From Aegilops tauschii subsp. strangulata (Eukaryota; Streptophyta; Magnoliopsida; Poales; Poaceae): DNA of 64,000 bases. Of this stretch, positions 33,933 through 43,216 are shown piece by piece. The first letter of the stretch is position 1. Each line of letters opens with the position of its first letter. The stretch is from contig NC_053037.3 of NCBI RefSeq assembly GCF_002575655.3, forward strand, positions 251,505,135-251,569,134, given 5' to 3'. The notes under the pieces are model-generated. The model had not been told where the DNA came from, ran no database searches, and saw only the letters and a program-made list of their open reading frames with translations. Both the position numbers and the translations under genes were made by a program.

Positions 33933-34478
33933 TTAACCACAGAGTGCGATTTGACTTAAGATTAAGCCATAGTGACCCGAGATTAAGAAAAAAACAAAAA
34001 AAATTGAAAAAATATTTTCTGAACAAATATTTGAAAAAAAATTGTTAGTAATGGCGCACTAGATATGTGGTACGCCATTACTAAGTCAGATAGTAATGGC
34101 GCACTATTGGACATAGTAATGGCGCACTATGTGGTGCGCCACTATTATCTGGTATACTAATGGCGCACCAGAGGTACGCCATTAGTATTTGTTACTAGTG
34201 GCGTGGTAATAGTGGCGCACCTATAGTGTGCCATTAATGGCAAAAATAGGTGCGCCACTAACATGCCTTTTTCTAGTAGTGTTGCGTTTGCACTCTCCAA
34301 AACCTTGCCTTTACCTTCATATGCAATGTTTTACTTTCTGTTGCTACACTTTTAGAATTGCATCTGTAGGTTGATTACTTGACTTGTGCTAATTGCTAAA
34401 ATCTGCCCACGACTAAAATTGGGAAGAAGTTAGATTTTTATTTGGTGAAGTAGTCTAATCAACCCCCTCTAGACCTAC

Positions 34479-35395
34479 TGATGAGGACATCAATACCACT
34501 GTTACACCCACAACCCCTGCTGCTATACATACTGGACCAATTACTAGAGCTCGCGCACGCCAATTAAATTACCAGGTACTTTCGTTTCTTGGTAATGATT
34601 CTAATGTTCATGAGAATATGATGCTGCCTAAATTGGATACATTTGTTTTGCTTACAAATGAAGGGCCTAGCTTTGAGAAGGATGAACATTGGAGCAAGAA
34701 CAAGCATGGAGATGATGGCATGCGCATGGGGAACAAGAACGGAGTTACAAGTGATGAATTCAAGACGTTGAAGCCACCATAATGCGTGCATGAAGCCTTG
34801 GACGAAATATACAAGATGCTACTTCATAACTTTCGTCCAGAGGCTATTCTAGGTGCTGCGTCACCTTATTATTGAGCCAGGCCCATGTAATTTCGAAATA
34901 CATAAGTATAGGCTGTTTTTAGAGTCCGTATGTGTGGGGAAACAAGAGATAGGGTTGGTTTCGGACCCCTTCCTCAAGGGCCACGAAATTCCCCCCTCTT
35001 CCTCCATATATACAGCCCTTAGGGCGTCGTTTAGACTTTGGGTTTTGTTTAGATTAAAAGTTCGCCATAGCTGCAACTTCGCGTACTTCGTTTGTGTTCA
35101 GCGACCAGACAAAGGCGTCACAGAACTCCACCTTGATCAATAAAGCTTTCATCTTATATTCGCAATATCCAGATTGCAATCTCAGTTTCTTGCTTGTTCT
35201 TCGTTTGCTCGCAGGAAACAGACCCTCGTGGTCAGGTTGATCGTGCTCCGGCGTGGTCGATAACCTCTCGGAGTTGGTTTAGCGATTGCTAAGGCGCGAC
35301 GTCCTCGCACGTTCGTAGTCGGATCGTCAAAGTCGACTTCCACCAAAGCGATATCCATCATCTCATCAAAAGACGGGACACCTTTGCCTCTATCA
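34479..35395 (+). repeat. 5' LTR of A4 (917 bp)
   Basis: TGATGAGGACATC to CTCTATCA. The first 304 bases encode the C-terminal tail in the 3' copy. TATA box at 35007-35012 and AATAAA at 35139-35144 define U3, a short R and U5. An inverted repeat TGGACGAAA/TTTCGTCCA follows the coding part. Confidence 0.97.
35007..35012 (+). promoter_or_regulatory. TATA box of the A4 5' LTR
   Basis: TATATA in the context CTCCATATATACAGCCC. The same box is present in every family A LTR of the window (for example 41989-41994 and 61714-61719). Transcription should start about 30 bases downstream. Confidence 0.75.
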
Positions 35396-35397
35396 AG

Positions 35398-35406
35398 TGG
35401 TATCAG
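35398..35406 (+). promoter_or_regulatory. Primer-binding site of A4 (initiator tRNA-Met)
   Basis: TGGTATCAG begins two bases after the LTR end, complementary to the 3' end of plant initiator tRNA-Met. The match is shorter than in family C (TGGTATCAGAGCC), as the next bases are ATTTCC. The same short site occurs in A1, A2, A5 and B1. Confidence 0.85.
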
Positions 35407-35719
35407 ATTTCCAGGTTGCTCGGTGAGATTTTACAGTTTTTCGTAGTTTAGATCGAGTCTGTTCTTCATACCTACAGTCCACGAAAAAGCCACAAAAAAA
35501 TTAGGGTTAGTTCATCATATCCGAACCAATCTGAGCCTTTGCATAATCTTTTTAGGGTTTTTGCTTTGTTGAATTTGCGGTTGCATCGTCGTGTCAAGTT
35601 GCTGGTCTTAGAGTCTAGTCTTTTAGAGTTTCGAGTTCTGGTCATAAGTTGTCACGCCGCCGCCGCACCATCATCATCGCCTTGCCATCTACCACCATTG
35701 CTTATCCGCCACCGCTTTG

Positions 35720-35791
35720 AATCCGTATCCATATACCACCACCAATCCGTATCCATATACCACCACCGATCCGTATCCATATACCACTACC
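35720..35791 (+). repeat. 24-bp minisatellite (three units) in the A4 leader
   Basis: Three tandem units of AATCCGTATCCATATACCAC plus CACC; the third unit differs at two bases. The unit is a multiple of three, so the upstream frame stays open. The same array occurs at 62428-62499 in A5. Confidence 0.9.
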
Positions 35792-36292
35792 GCTACCATA
35801 TACCACCACCGCTGCCATATCCTACCGCCATATATCCACCACCAATCCGAGTTCTTTTCATATTCGGTTGGTTTTAGAGATCCATATATTTTCCGTTTCG
35901 TGTTTCCTTGCCTGAGTAGGTCTCGGAAAAAAAAAAGAGTCTGGAGACCACCGGGCAGTTTTTAGGCCAAAATTTCGGCAACCAAAAATATTTTTTCCCT
36001 ATCCTATTTTTAGGCCCCGGGTAGTGTTTTGAGACACTCGCCATCATAGTGATTTTTTGTCGCACTTTTTTGTCGTCGCTGCCCTGATTTCCGAAAAAAA
36101 TAGTCAAAAAATTTTGTGCCCATCCTGTCAGTTTGACCTGGGAAGAGTTTTGAGACACTCGCCCTTATAGTGATTTTTCGCAAAAAAAAAGAGGAGCGCA
36201 AAAAAAAAGAGCGCAAAAAAAAAGAGCGAAAAAAAAATTCCAGAGTGTGCTTTTCCCTTGTTTACGTGCAGCGCCGTGATTTTGTTAGTGTT

Positions 36293-36325
36293 CTAGGCTC
36301 GCGTCTCTAGCACGGTCTAGCCTAG
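36293..36325 (+). promoter_or_regulatory. Conserved leader inverted repeat (candidate RNA hairpin)
   Basis: CTAGGCT (36293-36299) and AGCCTAG (36319-36325) can pair around a 19-base loop that contains CTAGCACGGTCTAG. The whole motif is conserved in A1 (3095-3127), A2 (8524-8556), A3 (10814-10846), A5 (63009-63041) and, with one arm change, family B (18010-18042). The function is unknown; packaging or dimerisation is possible. Confidence 0.6.
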
Positions 36326-36641
36326 GACCAGCACAGTACCGTCGTTGAGCGTTTATTCAACTTTGCATCTCTGAATTGATTATTGCTTACCATTTTGCTA
36401 CCATATTATAAGCCTTCCCAGCTCCACATAAGTCTACATCGTGCGTTTGACTCTCCCTGGTAATCGCTATATCCAAGCTTTGAGAGTTTTTGACTACAAC
36501 GGTTGCCGATCACCACCTGCTGCTGGGTAAGAACTGGTAAGAATTTGAGATTCGCTTGAAGGTTTTGTGACACACCACCATCACCACCACTTCTAGTAGT
36601 CTGCAGGATCATATTCTTTTGTGTTTCTATTGCTGCTAACC

Positions 36642-38602
36642 ATGGCAGGTTCACAAGCCGATGAGACTGATTGGGAGAACATGACGAACAAGGAGTTGCA
36701 TGATAAATTTCAGCAAATGATGAGTGGCCAGGTGGGAGATGTGCTAAACAGATTTGAAGAGGCTATGGAGAAGATAGATGCCGTGGAGAAGTCGTTTGAG
36801 ACAAAGCTGGATAACAAGTTTACTGAATTACTCAAGCGTCTTCCCCAACCACCACCGGCTGCACATGTCGCACCTCTACAACAACAACAACCACATCTCC
36901 AACGCTGCCTTCCAAATCAAGTGGGACGGGCACAGCGCGTTCCAATTGAGATTGGTCAAAATTCGGGTGCTGCTGCACCTACTGTTGATGCTTCTTTGCT
37001 CCTGCTCCTGCGGCGGCTGAGGAGGATGACGATTATGCGGGCGATTATGAGGATGAGGTTGATCAAAATCAGAACTACGTGCAGCCACCAGCACCACCAC
37101 CAGCAGGTCGACCTCAGGTATATATTCGCAACGGTAGGCCGGCACCACCACCTCAGGTACGAGATCATGACCATCTCCCTAAACTGAAATTGAATATTCC
37201 ACCATTTGAGGGTAGATATGTTCCTGATATATATCTTACTTGGGAGTTAGAAACTGAACAACGATTTACATGTTTACAATATCCTGAGGAGAGACGTGTT
37301 CCTGCTGCTGTTTGTGCTTTCACTAGCTTTGCATGTGTTTGGTGGTCTGAACATTGTAGATTATATCCTGTTCCAGCTACTTGGGCTGCTTTGAAAACTG
37401 CTATGCGTACTCGTTGGGTTCCACCATATTATCAACGTGAATTACTTCAAAAATTGCAGCGTTTAAGACAAGGGAAAAATTCTGTAGAAGAATATTATCA
37501 GGAATTACAAACTGGCATGATTAGATGTGGTATTGTTGAGGAGAATGAAGCTATGCTTGCACGTTTTATGGGTGGATTAAATAAAGAGATTCAGACCATT
37601 CTAGAGTATAAGGATTATAATAATATCACTCGTTTATTCCATCTTGCTTGTAAAGCTGAACGTGAAGTGCAGGATCGACAGCCATTGGCGCGAACTAACT
37701 TTTCTGCAGGTCGACCTTCATCATGGACACCGCGTGCATCTTCTACTTCCACTTCACCATCACCTCCATCAGGTGCCACCTCCGGCCGTGATACAAGAAA
37801 GCAGGCACAACCACCACTCTCTGCCAAGAGCACACCTGCCGGGCCTGCGCAGAGCTCTTCTTCTTCCATGGCATCGACAGGGCACACAAGTGATATTATT
37901 TGTCGTCGTTGTAAGGGAAGAGGACATTTTGCGAGAGAATGCAAATCTCAGCGTGTCATGATTGCTACTGAGGATGGTGGGTATGAGTCCGCTAGTGACT
38001 ATGAAGAGGAGACTTTGGCTCTTATTACACGTGAAGAACATGGTGGAGATGATTCTGAAAATGAGACGCAATACATGGCTCCTGAAGACGCTGACAGGTA
38101 TGAATGCTTAGTTGCTCAACGTGTTTTGAGTGTGCAGGTCACACAAGCAGAGCAAAATCAGAGGCGTAATTTGTTCCATACAAAGGGAGTTGTGAAGGAA
38201 CGTTCTGTTCGCGTCATCATAGATGGAGGGAGCTGTAACAACTTGGCTAGCATGGAGATGGTGGAGAAGCTATCTCTCACCACAAGACCACATCCACATC
38301 CTTACTACATCCAATGGTTCAACAACAGCGGCAAGGTTAAGGTAACACGTACTGTTCGTGTGCATTTTAGTATCTCTACATATGCTGATTATGTTGATTG
38401 TGATGTGGTACCCATGCAAGCATGTTCCTTATTACTAGGTAGACCATGGCAATTTGATAAAAATTCTGTACACCATGGTAGAAACAATCAGTATACTCTT
38501 GTTCATAAGGATAAAAATATTACTTTGCTTCCTATGACTCCTGATTCCATTTTGAAAGATGACATTAATAGAGCTAATAAAGCAAAACAGGAGAAAAATT
38601 AG
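36642..38602 (+). pseudogene. Gag-protease of A4, one frameshift and a terminal TAG
   Basis: ATG at 36642 (MAGSQADETDWENM). N-terminal helix-rich part with KELHDKFQQMMSGQVG; Pro/Gln linker; a one-base loss near 36997 (one G of the codons after TVDASL) shifts the frame, which resumes from 37079. Capsid ([39 protein letters not shown]); Ser/Pro linker; zinc knuckle CRRCKGRGHFAREC at 37901-37942; acidic spacer; protease IIDGGSCNN with active-site D-G-G at 38222-38230. The frame ends at TAG 38600-38602, where A1 and A3 have a Lys codon (AAG). Pol continues in the same frame just beyond. Confidence 0.94.
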
Positions 38603-41600
38603 AGTGAAAATCAGATTGTGGCAAAGGAATTTGAGCAACAAATGAAACCTAATAATAAACCATCTAGTGTTGTTTCTGAAATTAAATTCAAAAGTGCATG
38701 TTTACTTGCCACAAAATCTGATATTGATGAACTAGATTTCAGCAAATCTGTTTGCTATGCTTTTGTGTGCAAAGAGGCATTATTTTCATTCGAGGACGTG
38801 CCTTCCTCTTTGCCCCCTGCTGTCACTAACATTTTGCAGGAGTTCGCTGACGTCTTCCCACAAGACGTGCCACCGGGATTACCACCTATTCGAGGGATTG
38901 AGCATCAAATTGACTTAATTCCCGGTGCATCGCTACCCAACCGTGCACCATACCGTACCAATCCAGAGGAGACGAAGGAGATTATGCGTCAAGTACAGGA
39001 GCTGCTCGACAAAGGTTATATACGCGAATCTCTTAGTCCTTGTGCTGTTCCTATTATACTCGTGCCTAAAAAGGATGGTACGTCGCGTATGTGTGTTGAT
39101 TGTAGAGGCATTAATAATATTACTATTTGTTATCGTCATCCTATTCCTAGGCTAGATGATATGCTTGATGAATTGAGTGGCTCTACAATATTCTCCAAAG
39201 TTGATTTGCGTAGTGGATACCATCAAATTCGTATGAAATTGGGAGATGAATGGAAAACTGCATTTAAAACTAAGTTTGGTTTATATGAGTGGTTAGTCAT
39301 GCCTTTTGGGTTAACTAATGCACCTAGTACTTTCATGAGACTAATGAACGAAGTTTTACGTGCTTTCATTGGACGATTTGTGGTAGTCTATTTTGATGAT
39401 ATACTGATTTATAGCAAATCATTGGAAGAAGATTTGGAACATTTACGTGCTGTTTTTATTGCTCTACGTGATGCACGTTTGTTTGGTAACCTTGGGAAGT
39501 GCACCTTTTGCACCGACCGAGTATCTTTTCTTGGCTATGTTGTTACTCCACGGGGAATTGAAGTTGATAAAGCCAAGATTGAAGCTATTGAGAGTTGGCC
39601 GCAGCCCAAAACGGTCACACAAGTGCGGAGTTTTCTTGGACTCGCTGGTTTCTATAGGCGTTTTGTGAGAGATTTTAGCACCATTGCTGCACCTCTCAAC
39701 GAGCTTACAAAGAAGGATGTGCCTTTTGTTTGGGGTACCGCACAGGAAGAAGCCTTCACGGTATTGAAAGATAAGTTGACACATGCTCCTTTACTCCAAC
39801 TTCCTGATTTTAATAAGACTTTTGAGCTTGAATGTGATGCTAGTGGCATTGGATTAGGAGGTGTGTTATTACAAGATGGCAAACTTGTTGCATACTTTTC
39901 TGAAAAATTGAGTGGGCCTAGTCTGAATTATTCTACTTATGATAAAGAACTATATGCTCTTGTTCGGACTTTAGAAACATGGCAACATTATTTATGGCCC
40001 AAAGAATTTGTTATACATTCTGATCATGAATCTTTGAAACATATTAAAAGTCAAGCTAAACTGAATCGTAGACATGCTAAATGGGTTGAATTCATTGAAA
40101 CTTTCCCTTATGTCATTAAACACAAGAAGGGTAAAGAAAATGTTATTGCTGATGCATTGTCTCGTCGCTATACTATGCTTTCACAACTTGACTTCAAAAT
40201 ATTTGGTTTGGAGACCATCAAAGATCAATATGTGCATGATGCTGATTTTAAAGATGTATTGCAGAATTGTAAAGAAGGAAGAACCTGGAACAAGTTTGTC
40301 GTTAATGATGGATTTGTGTTCCGTGCTAACAAGCTATGCATTCCAGCTAGCTCTCTTCGTCTTTTGTTGTTGCAGGAGGCGCATGGAGGAGGATTAATGG
40401 GACACTTTGGCGTGAAGAAGACAGAGGACGTACTTGCTACACATTTCTTTTGGCCAAAGATGAGACGGGATGTTGAGCGTTTTGTTGCTCGCTGCACTAC
40501 ATGTCAAAAAGCTAAGTCACGACTCAATCCTCATGGTTTATATATGCCTTTGCCTGTACCTAGTGTTCCTTGGGAGGATATATCTATGGACTTTGTTTTA
40601 GGTTTACCTCGAACAAAGAAGGGGAGGGATAGCATATTTGTTGTTGTGGATAGATTCTCGAAAATGGCACACTTTATACCATGTCATAAAAGCGATGATG
40701 CTGTTAATGTTGCTGATTTGTTCTTTCGTGAAATTATTCGCTTGCATGGTGTGCCAAATACTATTGTTTCCGATCGTGATACTAAATTTCTTAGCCACTT
40801 TTGGAGATGTTTATGGGCTAAGTTGGGGACTAAACTGCTTTTTAGTACTACTTGTCACCCCCAAACTGATGGACAAACTGAAGTAGTCAATAGAACATTG
40901 TCTACTATGCTTAGGGCTGTTTTGAAGAATAATAAGAAAATGTGGGAAGAATGCTTGCCTCATATTGAGTTTGCTTATAATCGTTCATTGCATTCTACTA
41001 CTAAGATGTGCCCTTTTGAAATTGTGTATGGTTTCCTACCTCGTGCACCTATTGATTTGTTGCCTCTTCCATCTTCGAAGAAGGTTAATTTTGATGCTAA
41101 ACAACGTGCTGAATTGATCTTAAAAATGCATGAGTTAACTAAGGAAAACATTGAGCGTATGAATGCTAAATATAAACTTGCTGGAGATAAGGGTAGAAAA
41201 CATGTTGTGTTTGCACCTGGAGATCTTGTTTGGTTACATTTGCGTAAGGATAGATTTCCTGATTTGCGCAAATCAAAGCTAATGCCACGTGCTGATGGTC
41301 CTTTTAAGGTGTTAGAGAAAATAAATGATAATGCATATAAACTTGAGCTGCCTGCAGATTTTGGGGTTAGTCCCACTTTTAACATTGCAGATTTGAAGCC
41401 TTATTTGGGTGAGGAAGATGAGCTTCCGTCGAGGACGACTTCATTTCAAGAAGGGGAGGATGATGAGGACATCAATACCATTGTTACACCCACAGCCCCT
41501 GCTGCTATACATACTGGACCAATTACTAGAGCTCGCGCACGCCAATTAAATTACCAGGTACTTTCGTTTCTTGGTAATGATTCTAATGTTCATGAGAATA

Positions 41601-41764
41601 TGATGCTGCCTAAATTGGATACATATTTTTTGCTTACAAATGAAGGGCCTAGCTTTGAGAAGGATGAACATTGGAGCAAGAACAAGCATGGAGATGATGG
41701 CATGCGCACGGGGAACAAGAACGGAGTTACAAGTGATGATTTCAAGACGTTGAAACCACCATAA
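38603..41764 (+). CDS. Pol of A4: RT, RNase H, integrase and LTR-encoded tail
   Basis: Uninterrupted frame from the TAG to TAA 41762-41764; as drawn from an in-frame start at 38618 it is 1048 residues. [16 protein letters not shown] near residue 150, Y-F-D-D at 39389-39400 (residue about 258). RNase [15 protein letters not shown] near 405. Integrase: H-H-C-C zinc module near 590-650, catalytic Asp in MDFVLGLP, second Asp in SDRDTKFLS, Glu in [14 protein letters not shown]-like [12 protein letters not shown] near 905. The last 101 residues lie inside the 3' LTR ([31 protein letters not shown]) and correspond to the C-terminal extension characteristic of CRM integrases. All catalytic residues look intact. 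In the element it would be translated as part of Gag-Pol, so the TAG and the gag frameshift disable it unless suppressed. Confidence 0.93.
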   Translation, partial: SENQIVAKEFEQQMKPNNKPSSVVSEIKFKSACLLATKSDIDELDFSKSVCYAFVCKEALFSFEDVPSSLPPAVTNILQEFADVFPQDVPPGLPPIRGIEHQIDLIPGASLPNRAPYRTNPEETKEIMRQVQELLDKGYIRESLSPCAVPIILVPKKDGTSRMCVDCRGINNITICYRHPIPRLDDMLDELSGSTIFSKVDLRSGYHQIRMKLGDEWKTAFKTKFGLYEWLVMPFGLTNAPSTFMRLMNEVLRAFIGRFVVVYFDDILIYSKSLEEDLEHLRAVFIALRDARLFGNLGKCTFCTDRVSFLGYVVTPRGIEVDKAKIEAIESWPQPKTVTQVRSFLGLAGFYRRFVRDFSTIAAPLNELTKKDVPFVWGTAQEEAFTVLKDKLTHAPLLQLPDFNKTFELECDASGIGLGGVLLQDGKLVAYFSEKLSGPSLNYSTYDKELYALVRTLETWQHYLWPKEFVIHSDHESLKHIKSQAKLNRRHAKWVEFIETFPYVIKHKKGKENVIADALSRRYTMLSQLDFKIFGLETIKDQYVHDADFKDVLQNCKEGRTWNKFVVNDGFVFRANKLCIPASSLRLLLLQEAHGGGLMGHFGVKKTEDVLATHFFWPKMRRDVERFVARCTTCQKAKSRLNPHGLYMPLPVPSVPWEDISMDFVLGLPRTKKGRDSIFVVVDRFSKMAHFIPCHKSDDAVNVADLFFREIIRLHGVPNTIVSDRDTKFLSHFWRCLWAKLGTKLLFSTTCHPQTDGQTEVVNRTLSTMLRAVLKNNKKMWEECLPHIEFAYNRSLHSTTKMCPFEIVYGFLPRAPIDLLPLPSSKKVNFDAKQRAELILKMHELTKENIERMNAKYKLAGDKGRKHVVFAPGDLVWLHLRKDRFPDLRKSKLMPRADGPFKVLEKINDNAYKLELPADFGVSPTFNIADLKPYLGEEDELPSRTTSFQEGEDDEDINTIVTPTAPAAIHTGPITRARARQLNYQVLSFLGNDSNVHENMMLPKLDTYFLLTNEGPSFEKDEHWSKNKHGDDGMRTGNKNGVTSDDFKTLKPP

Positions 41765-41780
41765 TGCGTGCATGAAGCCT

Positions 41781-41821
41781 TGGACGAAATATACAAGATG
41801 CTACTTCATAACTTTCGTCCA
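41781..41821 (+). promoter_or_regulatory. Conserved inverted repeat in U3, just after the pol stop
   Basis: TGGACGAAA (41781-41789) and TTTCGTCCA (41813-41821) with a 23-base loop. It is present in every family A LTR. In family B it is a perfect 11-bp stem (ATGGACGAAAT/ATTTCGTCCAT, 54364-54374 and 54396-54406). Could be a DNA-binding site or an RNA 3'-end structure; no direct evidence. Confidence 0.6.
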
Positions 41822-42120
41822 GAGGCTATTCTAGGTGCTGCGTCACCTTATTATTGGGCCAGGCCCATGTAATTTCGAAATACATAAGTATAGGCTGTTT
41901 TTAGAGTCCGTATGTGTGGGGAAACAAGAGATAGGGTTGGTTTCGGACCCCTTCCTCAAGGGCCACGAAATTCCCCCCTCTTCCTCCATATATACAGCCC
42001 TTAGGGCGTCGTTTAGACTTTGGGTTTTGTTTAGATTAAAAGTTCGCCATAGCTGCAACTTCGCGTACTTCGTTTGTGTTCAGCGACCAGACAAAGGCGT
42101 CACAGAACTCCACCTTGATC

Positions 42121-42126
42121 AATAAA
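42121..42126 (+). promoter_or_regulatory. Polyadenylation signal of A4
   Basis: AATAAA about 130 bases downstream of the TATA box in the 3' LTR, in the context TTGATCAATAAAGC. It is present at the same place in all well-preserved A LTRs. Confidence 0.65.
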
Positions 42127-42395
42127 GCTTTCATCTTATATTCGCAATATCCGGATTTCAATCTCAGTTTCTTGCTTGTTCTTCGTTTGCTCGCAGGAAA
42201 CAGACCCTCGTGGTCAGGTTGATCGTGCTCCGGCGTGGTCGATAACCTCTCGGAGTTGGTTTAGCGATTGCTAAGGCGCGACGTCCTCGCACGTTCGTAG
42301 TCGGATCGTCAAAGTCGACTTCCACCAAAGCGATATCCATCATCTCATCGAAAGACGGGACACCTTTGCCTCTATCACCTACTTTCTATCCTACA

Positions 42396-42565
42396 AGTGG
42401 ACAATTCATACTTAAACATCACATAGCCCTATTGAACATTACATTTTTGCATAACTGAAATAGTTAAACACGACACAGTTAAAACACCGCATGGCAAAAG
42501 CTACTACAATAAAGGGTAGGGGTTGGCTAGCTAGAAAAAGTAAGATTTGCTAATAGGATATTGCC
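42396..42565. other. Short unassigned stretch after the copia LTR
   Basis: Begins AGTGGACAATTC immediately after the LTR end. AGTGG could be the right target duplication of the copia-type element, but its partner is not in the window. It contains a plus-strand AATAAA near 42511. Nothing else is recognised. Confidence 0.4.
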
Positions 42566-43216
42566 TCACTTATCATGGACGAGATCCTTCCAATTGGAAG
42601 AGCACAGACCCATCGTGCGCTCCCTGATGTCGTAGATGGGTTGTTTCACCTTCGAAGACCCTTTGTGGGTGCCCTCCTCGTGATCGTGGTCAATGAGATC
42701 TGGCTTGGCAATTGAGGATCCCAAGCCGCCTCCATAGAAAGTGTCCTTCAGAAATGACAAAATGGGCTCGATGGCGTACAAGGATCGCAAATCCTTAACC
42801 GCGTGGCGCAGGAGATCAGCGGCAGGGCCTTCGAAGAGATCGACAATGGTCGAACCAGAGGGGTTGGGTATGGACCACTTAACCAATGAAATGGTCCGCG
42901 TGAAGCCGCCGCTGTCGACGAGCTTGATGTCGTAGCCAGCTTTCCCGAGATACAATAATACGCGAGCCCGCTGATGTGAAGCCTTTGGCATGGCAACGTA
43001 GTCAACGTCCTCGCCGGCTTCTGCGGTGAGGTGTTGTTGCGGGATCGACAGACCGGGACGAGCGGTGGCCACCTCGCCATTGTCCGTCGGAGAGGCCATG
43101 ATAAACCTCTTTTGGCCGTACGCATCGGGCTCCATGGAAAACATGGTCGGGCTTAGGCCGCGACTCTCTGGATTAGGGGATGTGGATCTGGCGGGGAGGG
43201 ACATTGCAGGCCTCAT
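42566..43216 (-). CDS. Orphan ORF, 216 codons, hypothetical protein
   Basis: The only long open frame not explained by a retroelement. ATG at 43216-43214 (MRPAMSLPARSTSPNPE); other in-frame ATGs follow (the Met of MSLPARS, and MASPTDNGEV), and the real start is uncertain. Stop TGA at 42568-42566. The N-terminal 60 residues are Ser/Pro-rich; the middle (RARVLLYLGKAGYDIKLVDS, FTRTISLVKWSIPNPSGS) looks like an ordinary globular protein; the C-terminus is polar (DHDHEEGTHKGSSKVKQP). No signal peptide, membrane segment or known motif is seen. The surroundings are repetitive, so it may be a gene fragment captured by a transposon. I do not recognise the family. Confidence 0.45.
   Translation of the reverse strand: MRPAMSLPARSTSPNPESRGLSPTMFSMEPDAYGQKRFIMASPTDNGEVATARPGLSIPQQHLTAEAGEDVDYVAMPKASHQRARVLLYLGKAGYDIKLVDSGGFTRTISLVKWSIPNPSGSTIVDLFEGPAADLLRHAVKDLRSLYAIEPILSFLKDTFYGGGLGSSIAKPDLIDHDHEEGTHKGSSKVKQPIYDIRERTMGLCSSNWKDLVHDK

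Larger units (their letters stand above)
32851..34281 (+). mobile_element. Non-autonomous CACTA (En/Spm) transposon, 1431 bp
   Basis: Terminal inverted repeats CACTACTAGAAAAA (32851) and TTTTTCTAGTAGTG (ending 34281), flanked by the 3-bp target duplication TTG (32848-32850 and 34282-34284). Subterminal regions are crowded with AGTAATGGCGCAC motifs in both orientations, the usual transposase-binding architecture. No transposase frame. It holds a long palindrome (33036-33256) and a 5S-rRNA-derived segment (33867-33932). Strand is nominal. Confidence 0.95.
35396..36641 (+). other. Leader of A4
   Basis: Between the 5' LTR and the gag ATG. Contains the primer-binding site, a 112-codon upstream frame (35539-35877) that includes a 24-bp minisatellite repeated three times (35720-35791), duplicated GAGACACTCGCC blocks (36034 and 36154), A-rich AAAGAGCGC tracts (36180-36237) and the conserved inverted repeat at 36293-36325. 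Its length (1.25 kb) is similar in A1, A2 and A5. Confidence 0.85.
34479..42377 (+). mobile_element. Near-intact family A CRM-type element A4 (7899 bp)
   Basis: Full-length element: 917-bp LTRs at 34479-35395 and 41461-42377, flanked by the target duplication CCTAC (34474-34478, 42378-42382). Primer-binding site, leader, gag-protease and pol are all present in order. Only two lesions are seen in the coding part: a one-base loss near 36997 and a TAG at 38600-38602. The LTRs differ at about a dozen sites by eye, so the insertion is fairly recent. This is the reference copy for reading the other family A copies. Confidence 0.97.
41461..42377 (+). repeat. 3' LTR of A4 (917 bp)
   Basis: TGATGAGGACATC to CTCTATCA, followed by CCTAC. 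Overlaps the last 304 bases of pol. TATATA at 41989-41994, AATAAA at 42121-42126. Confidence 0.97.
29979..42395 (+). mobile_element. 3' part of a probable SIRE/Maximus-type Ty1/copia element
   Basis: Consists of a degenerate downstream ORF, a 3' untranslated region, polypurine tract AAAAAAGGGGGAGAT (31464-31478) and a 3' LTR beginning TGAAAGTGCAAC and ending CCTACA. The LTR is split by a CACTA transposon and by retrotransposon A4. gag and pol are not in the window. The copia assignment is tentative: it rests on an extra ORF between the (absent) pol and the LTR and on the style of the polypurine tract and LTR start. Confidence 0.6.
31479..42395 (+). repeat. 3' LTR of the copia-type element, interrupted twice
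   Basis: Segments 31479-32850, 34285-34478 and 42383-42395 add up to about 1.58 kb. Starts TGAAAGTGCAACTAATCC, ends TTTCTATCCTACA. TATA box TATATATA at 32254-32261. The part 31830-32215 holds about a dozen short CGGTCYCACCGAG motifs. Interrupted by the CACTA element (TTG duplication) and by A4 (CCTAC duplication). Confidence 0.75.
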
